From contig JACDOX010000230.1 of assembly GCA_014549065.1 (NCBI GenBank), positions 464,937 through 528,936 on the forward strand: a stretch of DNA of 64,000 bases, read 5' to 3'. The stretch's first letter is position 1; every line of letters begins with the position of its first letter. Under the pieces are notes generated by a model. The model was not told the DNA's origin and ran no database searches. It saw only the letters and a program-made list of their open reading frames with translations. This document shows positions 50,760 through 63,615 of the stretch, one piece after another. The position numbers and the translations under genes are program-made. The stretch is from Cardinalis cardinalis (Eukaryota > Chordata > Aves > Passeriformes > Cardinalidae).

Positions 50760-51560
50760 TTTAAAATCAGTAGAGTTGAAAACCACCCTTGCTACTCCTA
50801 TGCCTTGCGTTGTCTGGGATCTCTGAGAGTAAGGCTGGTACTGCCTGGATGCTGCAGAAGTGCTGGGTGCNGCAAGGAGCTTGGGAGAGACAAGGGCCAG
50901 CCCTCACTGTTTGTGACCAGAGGACCAGATCAAGAAAGTCCCAGTGGGACTTTCTTCTAGGTTTTGTGACCTTCCCAAGGACCTCACCCTTNCTTTTGGA
51001 TGAGATGCCAAACACGGCCTTTTTGGAGCTGAGGTTTCTGCTTGGGGCTCATGCTGCTCTGTGTGTGCTCAGCACAAGACACAGTTTCCTGGCATGCCCT
51101 TAGGGGAATAGGAGAAATGTTCTAATCCCACACTCCAACTCCTTCTCATGACAGCAGGATGGAAAAGATTAAGTGGAAGATGAAGCTGGTAAATTTATTC
51201 CCACGGAAGCTNGTGGTGTGGAGCCTGCAGGGAAGGTGGGTGTGGGGAAGTAAAATGGGAGAGAACTACTCTCAGGGAGGAGAGTCATCATCTGGGCCCA
51301 CAGGGCAATGGCCACACNGTGCAGCTGTGGGAGCAGGACCCTGCCAAGGCTTAAAGCTTGGTGCCGGGTGATCTGGGGCTGCTTTCATTATGCATGTCTG
51401 CAAGAAGCAGAACCCTTGATCCCATCTGCAGCCCTGCTCTAACGCCTTCCCAGAAATGACAGTGAAACTCACCAGTACAAANTTTGCTGCAGTTTCCTTC
51501 TTGTCTTTGAAGACCAGAGCGATTTTTGGGGTNTTTTTCAGACCTCAGGACTAAGTCNCC
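50760..51560. other. GC-richer block of unknown nature
   Basis: About 800 bases are clearly richer in G and C than the DNA on either side. They give frames of 60 to 104 codons on both strands (50789-51103 plus, 50767-51015 minus and others), none of which I recognise. I see no CR1, SINE or LTR landmarks. It could be an old unrecognised repeat, a decayed retrocopy, an exon of a non-coding RNA or a regulatory island. CpG is not obviously enriched, so a typical CpG island is unlikely. A 25-bp near-palindrome lies at 50932-50956. Confidence 0.5.
50932..50956. repeat. Near-perfect 25-bp palindrome of two NF-kappa-B-like half motifs
   Basis: AAGAAAGTCCCA and TGGGACTTTCTT are exact 12-base reverse complements around a single G. 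Each arm holds GGGACTTTC, nine of the ten bases of the well-known GGGACTTTCC kappa-B element. It could be a protein-binding dyad or chance. There is no functional evidence in the sequence itself. Confidence 0.7.
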
Positions 51561-54500
51561 ATGATGCTTTACTTTCATAGAAAATTTTATTTTCATGTCT
51601 ATATCAAAGAAGTGAAACAGCATGAGCTGTATGCAATAATAAAAATTTTGCCAGTTGGGCTCAGGTTTTTTTAGTTACTCAGTGTTCATTCCCTTACTTA
51701 GTTCAACACAGACATTGTCTCAAGTGAGGCAGGTGCTGCTGCTGAGGTGGACTACAGCTGCAGTCATTAAGCTGAGAGTACTTGCTTGTCCAGCAGCTCT
51801 GACAGGTAGCATCAGCTGGGGAGAGTCCAGGTTCAAATACAATCGTTCTGATAATTTCCATCTGAAGATACAGAGTGATTGGTTGGCTAGAAATACACCT
51901 TTAAAAGCATCACAGCAGTGATTCTAATGGATTTGTCAGAGAGAGTTCTACAGAGAGGTTAAAATTGGCTGTCATTCCACAGCATAGCAAAAAGAATGAA
52001 ATTCTTTGGTAGGATGATACAATTTTGTTTAGAAATAATAGTGAGCTCTTGCCTTTAAAAAATGTATGCCTATAGCATTCAACTGGTTTTAATACCTATC
52101 AAACTTTAGTAATATTTAAATCTAAGGAGGGGATCTATTATTAGATGACGTATAATTCTTTTTTTTTCAGTCTTTTCTGCATTATACTATTTATTTGATC
52201 TATTTCTACTCAGCAAGGTACAACTGGAGAAGGAGTAATCAGGACATTAAACTCACCAGACACAACATAAAATGAAATTTTTATGAAATTTCAAAGCACT
52301 TAAGCTAAAAGCACTAAGCTAAAAGCACTTTAAACCTTTAAACAGAACCAAAATTAATAGTTTTTTCAAATTTTGAATAAGTTTATGCTTTTTTTTCATA
52401 ACAAAGACGTCTTCTTCAGAAACATATTCTCTTATTATGTTTGTTTTAATAAAAGAGCCTAAAATAAAATAATAATCTTTCCACCAGGGGCATTCTGAAT
52501 TATGCTGTGCGACAACTTTTCCAGCTGGGACTCCAGGTGGCTATAAGTATGCCATAGCAGTAATAAAGCAGACTGCATTTACCCACATAAGCTCTGATCT
52601 GGAGTACATATTTAAAACTCAAATTTTTAAAACATAAATTTAAATACTGTGTTGGCCTGCTGTCTCTAAATGCACATGTAGCTTTTACACACAAAAAAAG
52701 CTACACTAACCTCTACAGAGAGCNCTCACTTGAATTAGTTAAGCCTTAATGTAAAGAATGGATACAGTTATTCTCTAACAAGCAATTAATCAATTAAAGA
52801 TGATTTTATACAAAAGACAAACCAAATGAAAACTCTGTTCTAATAAGAAAAGCATGTTTTCCTATATCAATTACTTTGAAATATCAGTTTCTACCCTATA
52901 TCCTACCAAATTTCACCTAGAAAAAACCACTACCTTCTTTTTGTTGCAAAACTCATGACAGCTACCTCTCTAACTTCATTGTAATTTTCATTAAGGATCA
53001 GTATGATTTTCTGAAATAATAGCTGTCTTCTCTCTAAAACCATGGACAAAAAGATGAATAGGAAATCCATTTCTAGACAAAGCTTGAGTAATTTTATTTT
53101 CTAAGCAGTTGCATAAAAGCTAAAATAAACAATTCCTTCTAATACAAAAAGTTATCACAAATCATATCCTCTGATTACAAGAAAAAATAATTGAAAAAAA
53201 TCAGGCCATAATTTGTTTTAATATTTTGTTTCATCAGGATGATATAAACTTCTGTACGAAATCAGAAGGATCCCTAATATNGATATAAAGTATTATGACA
53301 AGAAAAGCCTAAAATATAAAGTAATCATTTCTTTTATGTATCACATTGCAGTATAAGAATATGCCACATCTGTGTAGTGCTGTATTAAGTTTTTATTCTA
53401 ATGTGATGATTGTCATAAATATTATTACTCTTCAGAGATCCCTGAAGTATAGAAACTGCGGTAATAAGTTCCATTATGATATTACTGCATCTCTTCTTAA
53501 GGTATTTATCTTGATTTTTCTTTAAAGCAGTTATTTCTCCTTAGTAAAGATCTTTGTAAACTCAGCACTATCATATTGCAGAAGATTAATGGACTTAAAA
53601 TGCGCAATTTAGTTCATTAAATCCTTAGTTAAATTCTTCAGACACTGTGCTAGTGCTAAAATATTTTGAGCATATTTTATTTCATCCAAAGACAAGAAAG
53701 TGAGTCAAACTCATCTTAAACTTTTCAGTCCAGTGTTCTACAGCTCAATTTAATTTAAAATATGCCTACTAGAAGCCAAGTCATCTTTACTCCTCTCTCG
53801 CTATTTTCTTTTGTTGTTGGTTTGGTAGGTTAGTTACACAACNTCTCACAGCTTGATAAAACAATTTGCACTACCTAGAACAGCTAACAGGAGTTCTGTA
53901 ACATAAATCAACAGAAATGAAAATTGTAAGCAAATATTAAGATAAAACAGACAAAGCACAGTCAAAAATATTAAGTTCTTCAGAAATTAATTTCTCAAAA
54001 TAAGGAGCTAATACAATTCTTACTCATATCTCACTTGTTCATCCAAATGAAAATAATGCTAAGATGTGGANAGTTCTGCTCCTTTACTGAAATTAAATTT
54101 TGTTACTCAACTGCNCTGCTCAGTGTCAAGTTAAAAGTAAACACTAAGCTGAAGACTTTCCATAAGTCTGTATTTCCAAGGCATTNTTCACATACTTCTC
54201 TTTTCCTCTTCCTATTTTGCAATCTTGCAGACACTTTCAGTGTCCTCATAGCTTATTTTCTTGCACTGGGACTGATAAAACCAATTCTCTTTCTGTTCCA
54301 AAGTGTATTAGTAGAATAAAAGAAATGAGGATTTCTTGGAGACTCTTTCAATATTTCACCAAAGCGTCCTTTTTTCAGAAGCAGTCTAAAGAACTCTTAA
54401 TTTTAGCTAAACTCTTAATGCTTACAATAAATAGATTAAAAATATGAGNCAAATTAGCAACTATTGAAAAAATGAACAAATAGGACAAATATGAGAAATG

Positions 54501-56254
54501 CAAATCTTATGTATGAGGGGACACTCAATTTTTAGTGGGAGGACTGCTTCTGAGGAAAAACTTTAACCTTTTTAGTTTTTAGTGATTTTGAATACACTTA
54601 ACTAAAGGTGTGCTGCCTCTGAAAATCAGATCTTATTAGGCTGTTTCAAAGACAGAATCTTCAAGCCATTTAACATTTTCAAAAATTCTGATTTTTCACT
54701 TGAATTTTCATTTAGTAACATTAGATTAGGAAATAGCAATGAAATTAGGAGAAAATTCTCAAGTGGCTGGAATAACACATATTCAGTGATATAACAAAGT
54801 GCAAACATTCCCACGTTTGTCTACAATTATAGGAAAATACCTGCCTAAGTGACACACTAAGTGGTGTCACTGTATCTTTGCTTGAGGCTGCCCAGACACA
54901 GCACCTAGCCCAGGTGTAGATTTACTAGGAGGGTTAGGTGCGACTTTTGTTTCCCAGACATCAGAGCTACGGGCTAGATATAAAAAAAATAAATCTATGC
55001 TTCTGTGCAGAGTGTGAAAATTGTTAGTCGAAAATTGTTAATCTCCTACCAAAATTCATCCTTCAAGTCCAACCCCTCGTTTGACTTAAAACAGGGGCAT
55101 GACCCTATTTTCACTTGTGTCTCAACTTAAGCCTCCTGTGATGCAGCTGTACCAGCCTGCTACAAGCTGCTGCAAGAATCTCTGACATGGAAGTACACTG
55201 TCAAAAAGATATGCCATGAATTTCAATTTCCAGTTTATTTTGGACTATATGAAACTTCAAAAAAGACTGCAAGGGTGAAAACTGGAAGGACTGCAAATTG
55301 CAGTCACTGTATTAAACCTTCAGTTATCTATCACACAAGCAAATCTACAATTCTGTATTNGTATAAAGTTCTGTTTATTGTTATAGCTAACTCTTCTAAT
55401 TATAGTGACAGCTCTGCTGGTGTTCAATTTACATTAAAATTAACAGTGANAAAATAAAGCTCACCAAATAAAAGTTAGTGAGTAAATAATATCCGACAGA
55501 AAAGAGCCCACCCATATTAGTNAAACTACAATTAAGACCAAACTGGATTACAAAATTTTGTTCTGTGGAGTAAGTCACTGAAAGGAACCTGTGATTAAAG
55601 GCATACAGGGACTGCCAGAATCCTTTTGGAGCCTCTGTGTTTAGCAGGCTGAATTAATTTTTTGTTTTCTTTTCTTTTATTTCTATGCCTACTTTTGAAT
55701 CTCTGACAGCTAGGCTGTTTTCTTTTCTCTTCCATTGGCTGCACTTGGTACATGTCAAGTGCAGGGAAAAATGAAGATTTGCCTCTACAAGAGAGACATT
55801 GACACACTGATGTAAGGCCAGCAAAGGCTGACAAACATAATTAGTGCACATGCACAACCCTATGACATGGCAGGAGAGGGCAAAAGAACTGGATGTGTTC
55901 AGATTCAAGACGAGAAGNTTATGGAAGCATCTCTTGTTATTTACATCTACTGAAGAGAAAGATAGAGATGCACCTCCAAGAAGCGATGAAGTTCTCTTAT
56001 TATTAACTTTAATTTTATTTAAATATCAACAAAGCTGTGATTTTAGAATAGCTGTTAGCTGTGATAAAGACTAAAACTTTAGACAAATAATAACACTTCT
56101 AGCTCTACTTGTGTGATAGCTGCAGATTTAATAGGGTAACTGTATTTTTGCAATTCTTTCAGCTGGGCCCTCTGACAGGGCAAAAGCCAACAGATACCAT
56201 TTTCAACAAGGAAAATTCTTAGAAAGAAGTATTAGAAAGAAATGTATGGAGTAA
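51561..56254. other. AT-rich non-coding stretch
   Basis: No gene or supported interspersed repeat is present. A 14-bp-period short duplication (AAGCTAAAAGCAC units) lies near 52298-52330. Frames of 60 to 94 codons occur without family resemblance or splice context. Confidence 0.5.
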
Positions 56255-56416
56255 TGATGGTCAGAAAATGAAACAGCTGCCCAGAAAGAGGGTGCAAGAA
56301 CAAACTTGACTAGACTGTACTCTAAGAACTTAATTGATNGAATTGTCATGTTATGCCAGGGATTGGTTTGTATGCCTTCCAGGAGTCTTTTCCAACTTTA
56401 ATTGTCTAGAATTCTA
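56255..56416 (+). mobile_element. Old CR1 LINE 3' fragment, plus strand
   Basis: The segment keeps scattered CR1 3'-UTR landmarks: ATGAAACAGCTGCCCAGAAAG near 56268 (position only approximate), CCAGGGATTGG near 56356, and TTCCAGGAGTCTTTTCCAACTT just before the end at about 56416. It is much more diverged than the other copies, so it is probably an older CR1 subfamily. It has no coding content. Confidence 0.65.
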
Positions 56417-57040
56417 AAAACTTAAATTAATCTCCAAGTAGTGTATACATTGCAAAAATAAAATTAAATGTTGTATTAAAAGTAGTCAGGAATTNCTGAA
56501 TGTGACATATAGAGCCGTGGAAAAATAATTCTATGGGTAGTTGGAAAAAAATCTCAGAAGCATCTATATATACTGAAAAAGGACTGAATTACTTTCTTAA
56601 AGACCTTNAATAAGGGCTTTAACTAAGATTTGTTTTTTTAATTTGTTCTGAAAATTTTGCCATTATTTTGTCCAGAGAAGCCTCACAAATGAACATCTAG
56701 CATGTATACACTTTTTGTTGTACAAATNTCTTCACATGGGCTCCATATATTTTCTTAGGGCTGACTCCCTGTAAATGTGAAAATAAATAGAAATATTTAT
56801 TAACAAAAGTGCCAGAGATATAAATATATTTTTCTTTGTTACTTTTTCTTCACACTATTTCTAGCATACTTGAAAAAAAAATCATCCCTTTGATAGTTTT
56901 ATATATAATTCTTTATCCCAACATTTTTTCCTCTCACTTCCTAACAGTAGAATTAAGTCATTCCATCTCACTGAATTCAATGATTGCATCTTGAAAAAGT
57001 TTAAAACACCAAACTCTTCCTGCTTCAAAAAATTCCTTTC

Positions 57041-57076
57041 TTTGAGGAATTTCTTCTCTTTGGGGAATTTCTTCTC
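57041..57076 (+). repeat. Tandem duplication of an 18-base unit
   Basis: TTTGAGGAATTTCTTCTC at 57041-57058 is followed at once by TTTGGGGAATTTCTTCTC at 57059-57076, differing at one base. It looks like a recent local duplication. Confidence 0.85.
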
Positions 57077-57812
57077 TTCCTTTTTTTTTTCCCCTACCAG
57101 AAGAGTAATGAAAAAGCACTAGAGATAGCTTTTTCTACATATTTGAGGAACCATGTATTTATAGTTTCATCTGTCTTTGTAGTCACTCAGATGTTTTCTG
57201 TTTTCATTGCCAATTGTTGGCCTTCTAAGNGTGTTACAGAAGAAAGAAACTGGAAGTGCAGTAAGTTAAAAAGTGTCCATGAATTTATTTAGTTTCTTTG
57301 TTCATCAAATAATGTTTCAGATGCTTCTGAGAGGCATCTAAGTTTATTGATTTACTTTTGATAAGGATCTTCTCATCATCCTGTCCTTTTCTCTAGCTCC
57401 TGAATAAACTGGAAAGTAATCTAGCCAGGTATTATATGTAAGATCCCAATAGATTTATTTTCCATGAGNTATACTAGTCTCCTTTACAATTGTACAATTG
57501 GGTTGCTTTTTTGGCACCNAGAATGGGAATCTCTTACCCTAACAATTTTTTTTTTCTTAAATCATCTCCTAGGACTTAAATTGTTAACAAGGGCATGAAT
57601 AAATTCCATCAAGAGGTCTTAAGATCTCATGCAATTTGGACAGTACAATAAAATTACACTAAGTCTAGTTTGGCAAGGACAAAAAATTGTTGTGTGATGG
57701 CATTAGACTGAAATATTTGACATTCTGTATCCAAATTTAATTGCAAACCTTTAGATAGGGTTGGCCTAAACATTTATTCCCTGATTGCATCCATCCTTTC
57801 TCCATAAAAAAG

Positions 57813-57836
57813 CTATTTATCTTGCTATTTATCTTG
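57813..57836 (+). repeat. Perfect tandem duplication of a 12-base unit
   Basis: CTATTTATCTTG occurs twice without a gap (57813-57824 and 57825-57836). Confidence 0.85.
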
Positions 57837-59969
57837 TGTGTGTTGTCTGCAGACAGTTTAGGTAGGTAAATCTACTTTGTTACAATCTTTCACAGTGTCT
57901 AGGGGTACAGAATTGTGTTGGGAAGCTTCTGTGACACAATGTGAAGTCAACAGCTTAGAAAGATTTCTTGTGAAGAAGTAGAGGAGAGAAGAAGATTTAG
58001 AATCAATGTAGCATTAACCCTCTTTTATTGTCATGAGACTTACCAAGTCCTGCTTTTCATAATAGCAATTTAGCTTTCCTTAAACAGAATCAAAGGTAAT
58101 AATAAAATACAGTAGAGAGTACTCAATTCTTAACTATGCAGAAATTAGATTTTGCTTGCATAAGACACAAAATTCTATTGTGATAAATTGCAGTGCTTTT
58201 ACTAAACCATTATGTGCTTTTATGGCTGTGGTNTTTGCATAGTAAATCCTGTTGAAAAAAAAAAAACAAAACCAAGAAAGGCCTACATATTTTTTTATAC
58301 TTTGAAGAAAAACACATTTTCATGGATGGGAAGGTTTTCCTAAGTATAAAACATCTCAACTTATTTTCCAATACAATTCTAAAAAAAGAAACCAGACACA
58401 AAAATATTAAATATCAGGGCATAATTAACATTAAGAGATTAATGGGAAATATTATAGTAAACAAAAAATGTATGCTATGCAATTAATGAAAAAAAAATCC
58501 TTTACCTACAGGATAAAAGATCCTAAAATCTAACCAAGTAATATACAAAGGAATATGTTAAAGTATATCAGCAAATACTTTAAAAAGCTGTAGAATGTTC
58601 CTCAGGTATTAAACNTCTATAGTCATGACGACTATAAAATGCTATTGCAAAGAGCACAATTAAGTTAAAACTTCTATGTATCATGAAACAAAGTTCTAAT
58701 GCATATTTAAAAATCTAACTTTTTCTAAATTTCAAATAAATACGATTTTCTTAAAAGCAAATGGTTCTGTCTGTATTAGGAAGGGTGGGAATATTTTCAA
58801 CCATAGAGTGGATATGACAGAAAATGTCAGCTTGTTCTTCTCAAAGCTTCATGGAAGAACTCACAAATTATTCTTAGTGTGTTTTAGAGCTCTTTATTAC
58901 ATAGATTCTTCAGAAGAATGAAGTACACACAAACAGAAAAATATAAACTGCATACATAGGATTACTATGTGCATAAATTTCTATCTTGTTTGTAATGACT
59001 GAGTAATACATAAAATGTTAAATAATACTCTCTATTGATAATAAATCATGTCAACCACATTCAATTAAAGAATAAAGTATCTCAGGCAGATATTTTAATG
59101 CCTGGTATCCCTGTAAATTTGATTTTTNTCTTTTTTCACAGCCTAAGAAGACCCCAGGCTTTTAATTTGCCTGTAAAGTATTAATATAGAGATTAAAAAT
59201 TACAGATGGTTGAAAAATGTAAAAGTGATGAAAGTTTCCTGAGAATATTGATTTGNTTTTTCTCACTTTCAATTTCTATTCTTTCTTACAGAATTATAAT
59301 ACTTCTCATTAAGATTCTTAAAGAAAACCTAATCATGTGATTGTGTCCTCCTACTCTGTTCAGTGGCCAATTTCAAAGCTAGTTAAAAACAAGCAGGAAG
59401 TTTCCTAAACATTTTTTTTCTATTAAATGTCTTCAGTAGTCGAGAAATAGCCTTGTGTGATTGCTTAGTTCTGCTGTGCAGAACAGGTAAAGAACAGGTT
59501 TACCTTGCCTATTCTACAGACAGTAATTTTTTAGTATTTCATCAAAATGTTTAAATCATGTCCAGCTGTTATTGATCTCTAAAGGACTTAGCTGAGCCTC
59601 CCGAACAGTAGCATATCAGTCTCTTTTTAAATGTAGCTAACATGCTATTTTTATAATACCACTNTGTAAGATTGATTATTTTCTTTGGGCATCTAGAAGT
59701 AGAGTATCCTTTAAATTCTCCTTCCTGATACTGTCTCTTGCAAAGCTCCTCTTCACTGGGCTAAGAGCTCCACTTCACCAGTCCTTCACTCAGGAAGACA
59801 TATACAAATACTAGCATGCTTAATGGATTCCATTTTTNAAATTGAAAAAGATAACTTAATTTTGTAAGATAAAAAGTATATACAGAGAAAACAGACACTA
59901 TAAAGACAGATATACTTGCTCCTGTTCATGAATCAGTCACAATATTACTGTAGAGTAGTTGGGCATTTC

Positions 59970-61005
59970 TCATTAAAAGAAATCCCAATTGTGCTAGCAG
60001 TCAATGGCTCAGGGTCACAATGGGCATCAGTGACAAGTGGTGGCCCTCAGGGATCTGTATTGGAACCAGTCTTATTTAATATCTTCATTAACAAGAAAGG
60101 CATCGAGTACACCCTCAGCAAATGTGTGGATCACACCAAGCTGAGTGCTGCAGTTTACACACCCAAATGTCAGGGTGCCATCCTGAAGGACAGGATGCCA
60201 GAGGGACACGGGCAATATCAAGAAGTGGGAGTATGGGAATCTCATGAGGATTGATAAAATCAAATGTCAGGTGCTGCACCTGAGTTGGGGCTACTCTTGN
60301 TNTCCATACAGGCTGGGGATGAACAGNTTGAAAACAGCTCTGCTGAGAAGGACNTGGGTATGCCGGGGGATGAGAGGCTGNACATGACCCATCCATGTGC
60401 ACTTGCAGCCCAGAAAGCCAAAAGTGTCCTGGGCTGCATCCAAAGCAGCATGGCCAGCAGGGTCNGAGAGGGGATTCTTTGCTCCACTCTGATGAAATCC
60501 CAGCTGCTGTGCTGTATCCAGATTTAGGATCCCCAACAGAGGAGGGATATCAACCTCTTGAGAGAAGCCCAGAGGAGAACACCAAGGCAATTAGAGTAAT
60601 GGAGCACCTCTCATACAAGAAAAGACTGAGAGAATTGAGACTGTTGAGCTTGGAAAAGAAAAGGTTTTGAGGTCACCAAACTGTGACCTTCTAGCACCTG
60701 AAGAGGGACACAAGATGGAGAGAGACTTTTTACAAGGGCATTTAGTGACAGGGCAAGGGGCACTGGCTTCAAACTGAAANAGAGAAGGTTTTTCTTTGAA
60801 TAGAAAGAAATTCTTTACTGTGAGGCTGGTGAGGTTGCTCAGACAAGGTGTGGGTGACCCAGCANTGGAAGTGTTCAAGGCCAGGTTGGAGATGGAGCTC
60901 TGAGGAACCCAAACCAGTGAAAGGTGTTCCTGCNCATAGCAGGGGCTTGAACTGGGTGATCTTTATGGTTCCTTCCAAACCAGGCCTTTCTATTATGTTC
61001 TGAAT
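59970..61005 (+). mobile_element. CR1 LINE, plus strand, 5'-truncated, 3' end present
   Basis: Similarity to CR1 begins inside the reverse transcriptase at about 59970-59990 and continues through the C-terminal part of ORF2 and the 3' UTR. It ends at TTTCTATTATGTTCTGAAT near 61005, in place of the standard ATTCTATG repeats. Landmarks include GCCCAGAGGAGAACACCAAG near 60568 and AAGACTGAGAGAATTGAGAC near 60622. The copy is more diverged than the one at 45005-46985 and contains about ten unknown bases. It is not capable of movement. Confidence 0.9.
59985..60254 (+). pseudogene. C-terminal remnant of CR1 reverse transcriptase
   Basis: The plus frame at 59916-60254 contains the reverse transcriptase signature PQGSVLEPVLFNIFIN (about 60035-60090). 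The downstream catalytic box, F-A-D-D-T in the family, reads CVDHTKL here (about 60121-60141), so the first position and one catalytic aspartate are replaced. The frame ends in a stop at 60254. The N-terminal reverse transcriptase and the endonuclease are absent. The first 20 codons or so of the frame before 59985 are outside CR1 and meaningless. Confidence 0.8.
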
Positions 61006-63191
61006 ATCAGCNTGGTGATCAAAGGCTGTTGCCTCAAGAATATTTTCTTGTGTGCCTGACGTATCACAGGTGAGACTGCCCAATTGATACTTTTGGATGA
61101 TGATGGAGTAGTTGAGCTTGCAAGGGGAATCTAGAAGAGATGTCTTGAAGCACAATACAGACCTCAGTTTAACTAACAGGCCATATACAAAAGCATGCAC
61201 ACTCCGATGTGTTCCTACTGACTAGAATAATATGCTAAGTATCTGTCAACAAATATGGGAACATTGCTGCTGTGCATTGCATACTTATTTTTTAAGAATC
61301 TGCAAGACAAGGGACTAGTTTTNAGTGAACTCTCAGAAGTTGCACAAAACACTCCGGGCCACAACAAGCTACCAGTTCTGGTTTCTTTCTTAGATCAACT
61401 TTTAAAGAATCAATTTATTTCCTTTAACACAAAATCCAAATAAGCCAGGTCAGAATTAGGCCTTTCAAATCTAAAGAGGAAGCTGAGATATAGGAAAGGG
61501 AAATATCCCATGAGGATAAACAACTGACTATCTATAATGAAAATCTTCGTCGTTGAGTTCTGGAGAAAAAGATTCATTGTCCATAGAAATGCCATTCCTG
61601 TTCATTACTCTTGCAACAACGTAATCACATTTAAAGAATTTTGCTTACATGCTCACTAGTATAGTCCAACCCTCAGCAATTAATACGCTAATTGTTTGAT
61701 GCAGATAGCTAAAAGTACTCTAATTATACAGATTGTTTGATGAGAAAAGGAAATTATTTCATTCTGCAGCGCATGTGAAAAAGATGTTTAAAATTGATGG
61801 CTTTGCTTAGTACAGAACATAATAGGAAAATACTGTTCACATTTTGAAAAGCAGAGAAGTAGGAGAGCAATAAAAGCAGATGTTCATACAATTGCATGAG
61901 AGTGCTATAAAGTTCACACCACTGTAGCTGCTGTAACCAGGCATTGTTATCTGTATTGCAGCCTACTTGATGCAACTGTTAAAATTGATTTTAGCAAAAA
62001 ATATGTTCAATTTTCACCAGTAAACTTAGAAAATTTCTCAGGCNTTCTTACAAGTCAGGAACTCAGCAAAATATCTGTGAGTTTGTGGGATGGACTANAT
62101 ACATGTAATGTGTCTTGTACAGTGCTTGATATACTGTCATTCCTTAAGCAAGCTGCAGTCACAACCATTCAGGCTAGANAAAATGTCTGTGGAAATATGA
62201 CATAAGGAATGTTTAACAACATGTCTGTGTCTTACAGATATATTAATTTCATATAAAACCAGAAAAAACTCTGGAATTTTGTTGGAAAGGCTGGCTGGGT
62301 TTTGTTGTGTTTTGTGTTTTTCTTTTTTTTTTTTCCTTTGAGATGTTGAATATTTTGAAGTCATACCTTCAAATTAGAGCAGAATATATAGAGATAGATA
62401 TCAAACAAAAATTGCTGGATCTGAGAAAGAATGAAAGTTGTAAAGGATGAGAGAGAATAATAAATTCCCTCTAANGCACACCAAAATAAGTGCAAAAGGA
62501 ACATAAGCTTCTGTAAAAATGGAGTGTGAAGGCAGAATTTAAATTATATGATTTCTAGAATTTCAAAGACTTATGAGAGAGTCTACGCAAAAAATTATCT
62601 TCCAATTTGCCTTGAAATTTGGATTATATCTTTACTTAAATATCTTAATATACTTACTTAAATATTTATTCTTATTTACGTATTATAATAGAAAATTGCA
62701 TAAACTCTTTAAGATTTTTCATGCAATATTTCTTTCTCTATATTCTGTATTTTTAAAGCTAGATCCATAGATTGCCAGCTGACATTTCAGAGAATTCTAT
62801 TTACCACCTTTTCTCTGGAGAGTAGCCTCCACTATAAAGGTCATAACCAAGGACATCACGGTCCTTAAAGAAGCTCAGCAACTCATGGGAGCAAATAAAG
62901 ATGAAGCAGATATTCTTTAGTAAGGTTAGCCTAGGGTTTCTGTGGCTCTGCTAATAGCTTTTACTGAAGCCAAAGGATTGCAATTTGTTATCCACTCTGG
63001 TGCTGAAGCCTTGTGCTAGTTATGCATGGAGTCCATTAAATTTTTCACTATCATATTTGATCCCCATAGTGAAAGGCAACATAATAGAAGTGCAAATCCA
63101 GGATTGAAGCTAAGGAGGCAGAAGTAAAAGAGAAAATTTTCACTGGCAAGCCATAAACAGTCTGCTAAAATTATGAGTTGTTTCTATTTCA
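61006..63191. other. AT-rich non-coding stretch
   Basis: No gene is recognised. A T run lies near 62322-62334. The interval 62780-62935 is open for 30 to 40 codons in frames on both strands but matches nothing I know. Confidence 0.5.
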
Positions 63192-63615
63192 TATGTTGTC
63201 CTGGTCCCAGCTCAGATAGGTTTAATTTTTGCAGTATTCAGGATGATCATGACCAGGACCTGGAGATTATTTAGACCGTTTCACACCTCACAGAGGAGGT
63301 CCTTTCTGCTTGGGGGCAATATCAGACTCCACATGATGAGCAATTTTGTGTGAATCATTCACCTCTTTTCTTGTACATTCTGTTATTAATACTGGTACTG
63401 CTACCATTCTTTTTCTTATTTCATTTGCTGTTTCCAGTATATTGNTCTTACCTCAGCCTGTGATCTTTATCTTTTGTGCCTCCAATTTTTTTATCCATCT
63501 TACCACAAGGGACGGGGAACGGGGAAATGGAGCAATTAACAGAGGGCTCATGGTTTGGAGTGTTAAAGTGGGAACACTAAATTGTGAAACACTGTTCCTA
63601 AACGACAACATATGT
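63192..63615 (+). mobile_element. Solo LTR of an ERVL-type endogenous retrovirus with perfect 5-bp target duplication
   Basis: The LTR proper spans 63197-63610 (414 bp), from TGTCCTGG to CGACAACA, flanked on both sides by TATGT (63192-63196 and 63611-63615). A 5-bp duplication and the TGTCCTGG start, shared with the LTR at 17592, support an ERVL-type class III element. The start (TGTCCTGG then CCCAGCTCAGATAGG) resembles the sense-strand U3 of avian ERVL LTRs, giving plus orientation. No internal sequence is attached. The 95-codon frame at 63346-63633 reads through the LTR into flanking DNA and is not a gene. One unknown base lies at 63445. Confidence 0.85.

Larger units (their letters stand above)
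56417..59969. other. AT-rich non-coding stretch
   Basis: No gene or interspersed repeat is recognised. Two small tandem duplications occur: an 18-base unit at 57041-57076 (one mismatch) and a perfect 12-base unit at 57813-57836. A 14-bp palindrome lies at 57487-57500. Confidence 0.55.

Noticed and set aside
57487..57500. Perfect 14-bp palindrome CAATTGTACAATTG
   Set aside because: Same reason: expected by chance at this length and composition.
60115..61200. Minus-strand frames of 75 to 143 codons
   Set aside because: Mostly antisense readings of the plus-strand CR1 at 59970-61005. The longest runs into flanking unique DNA without any known motif.
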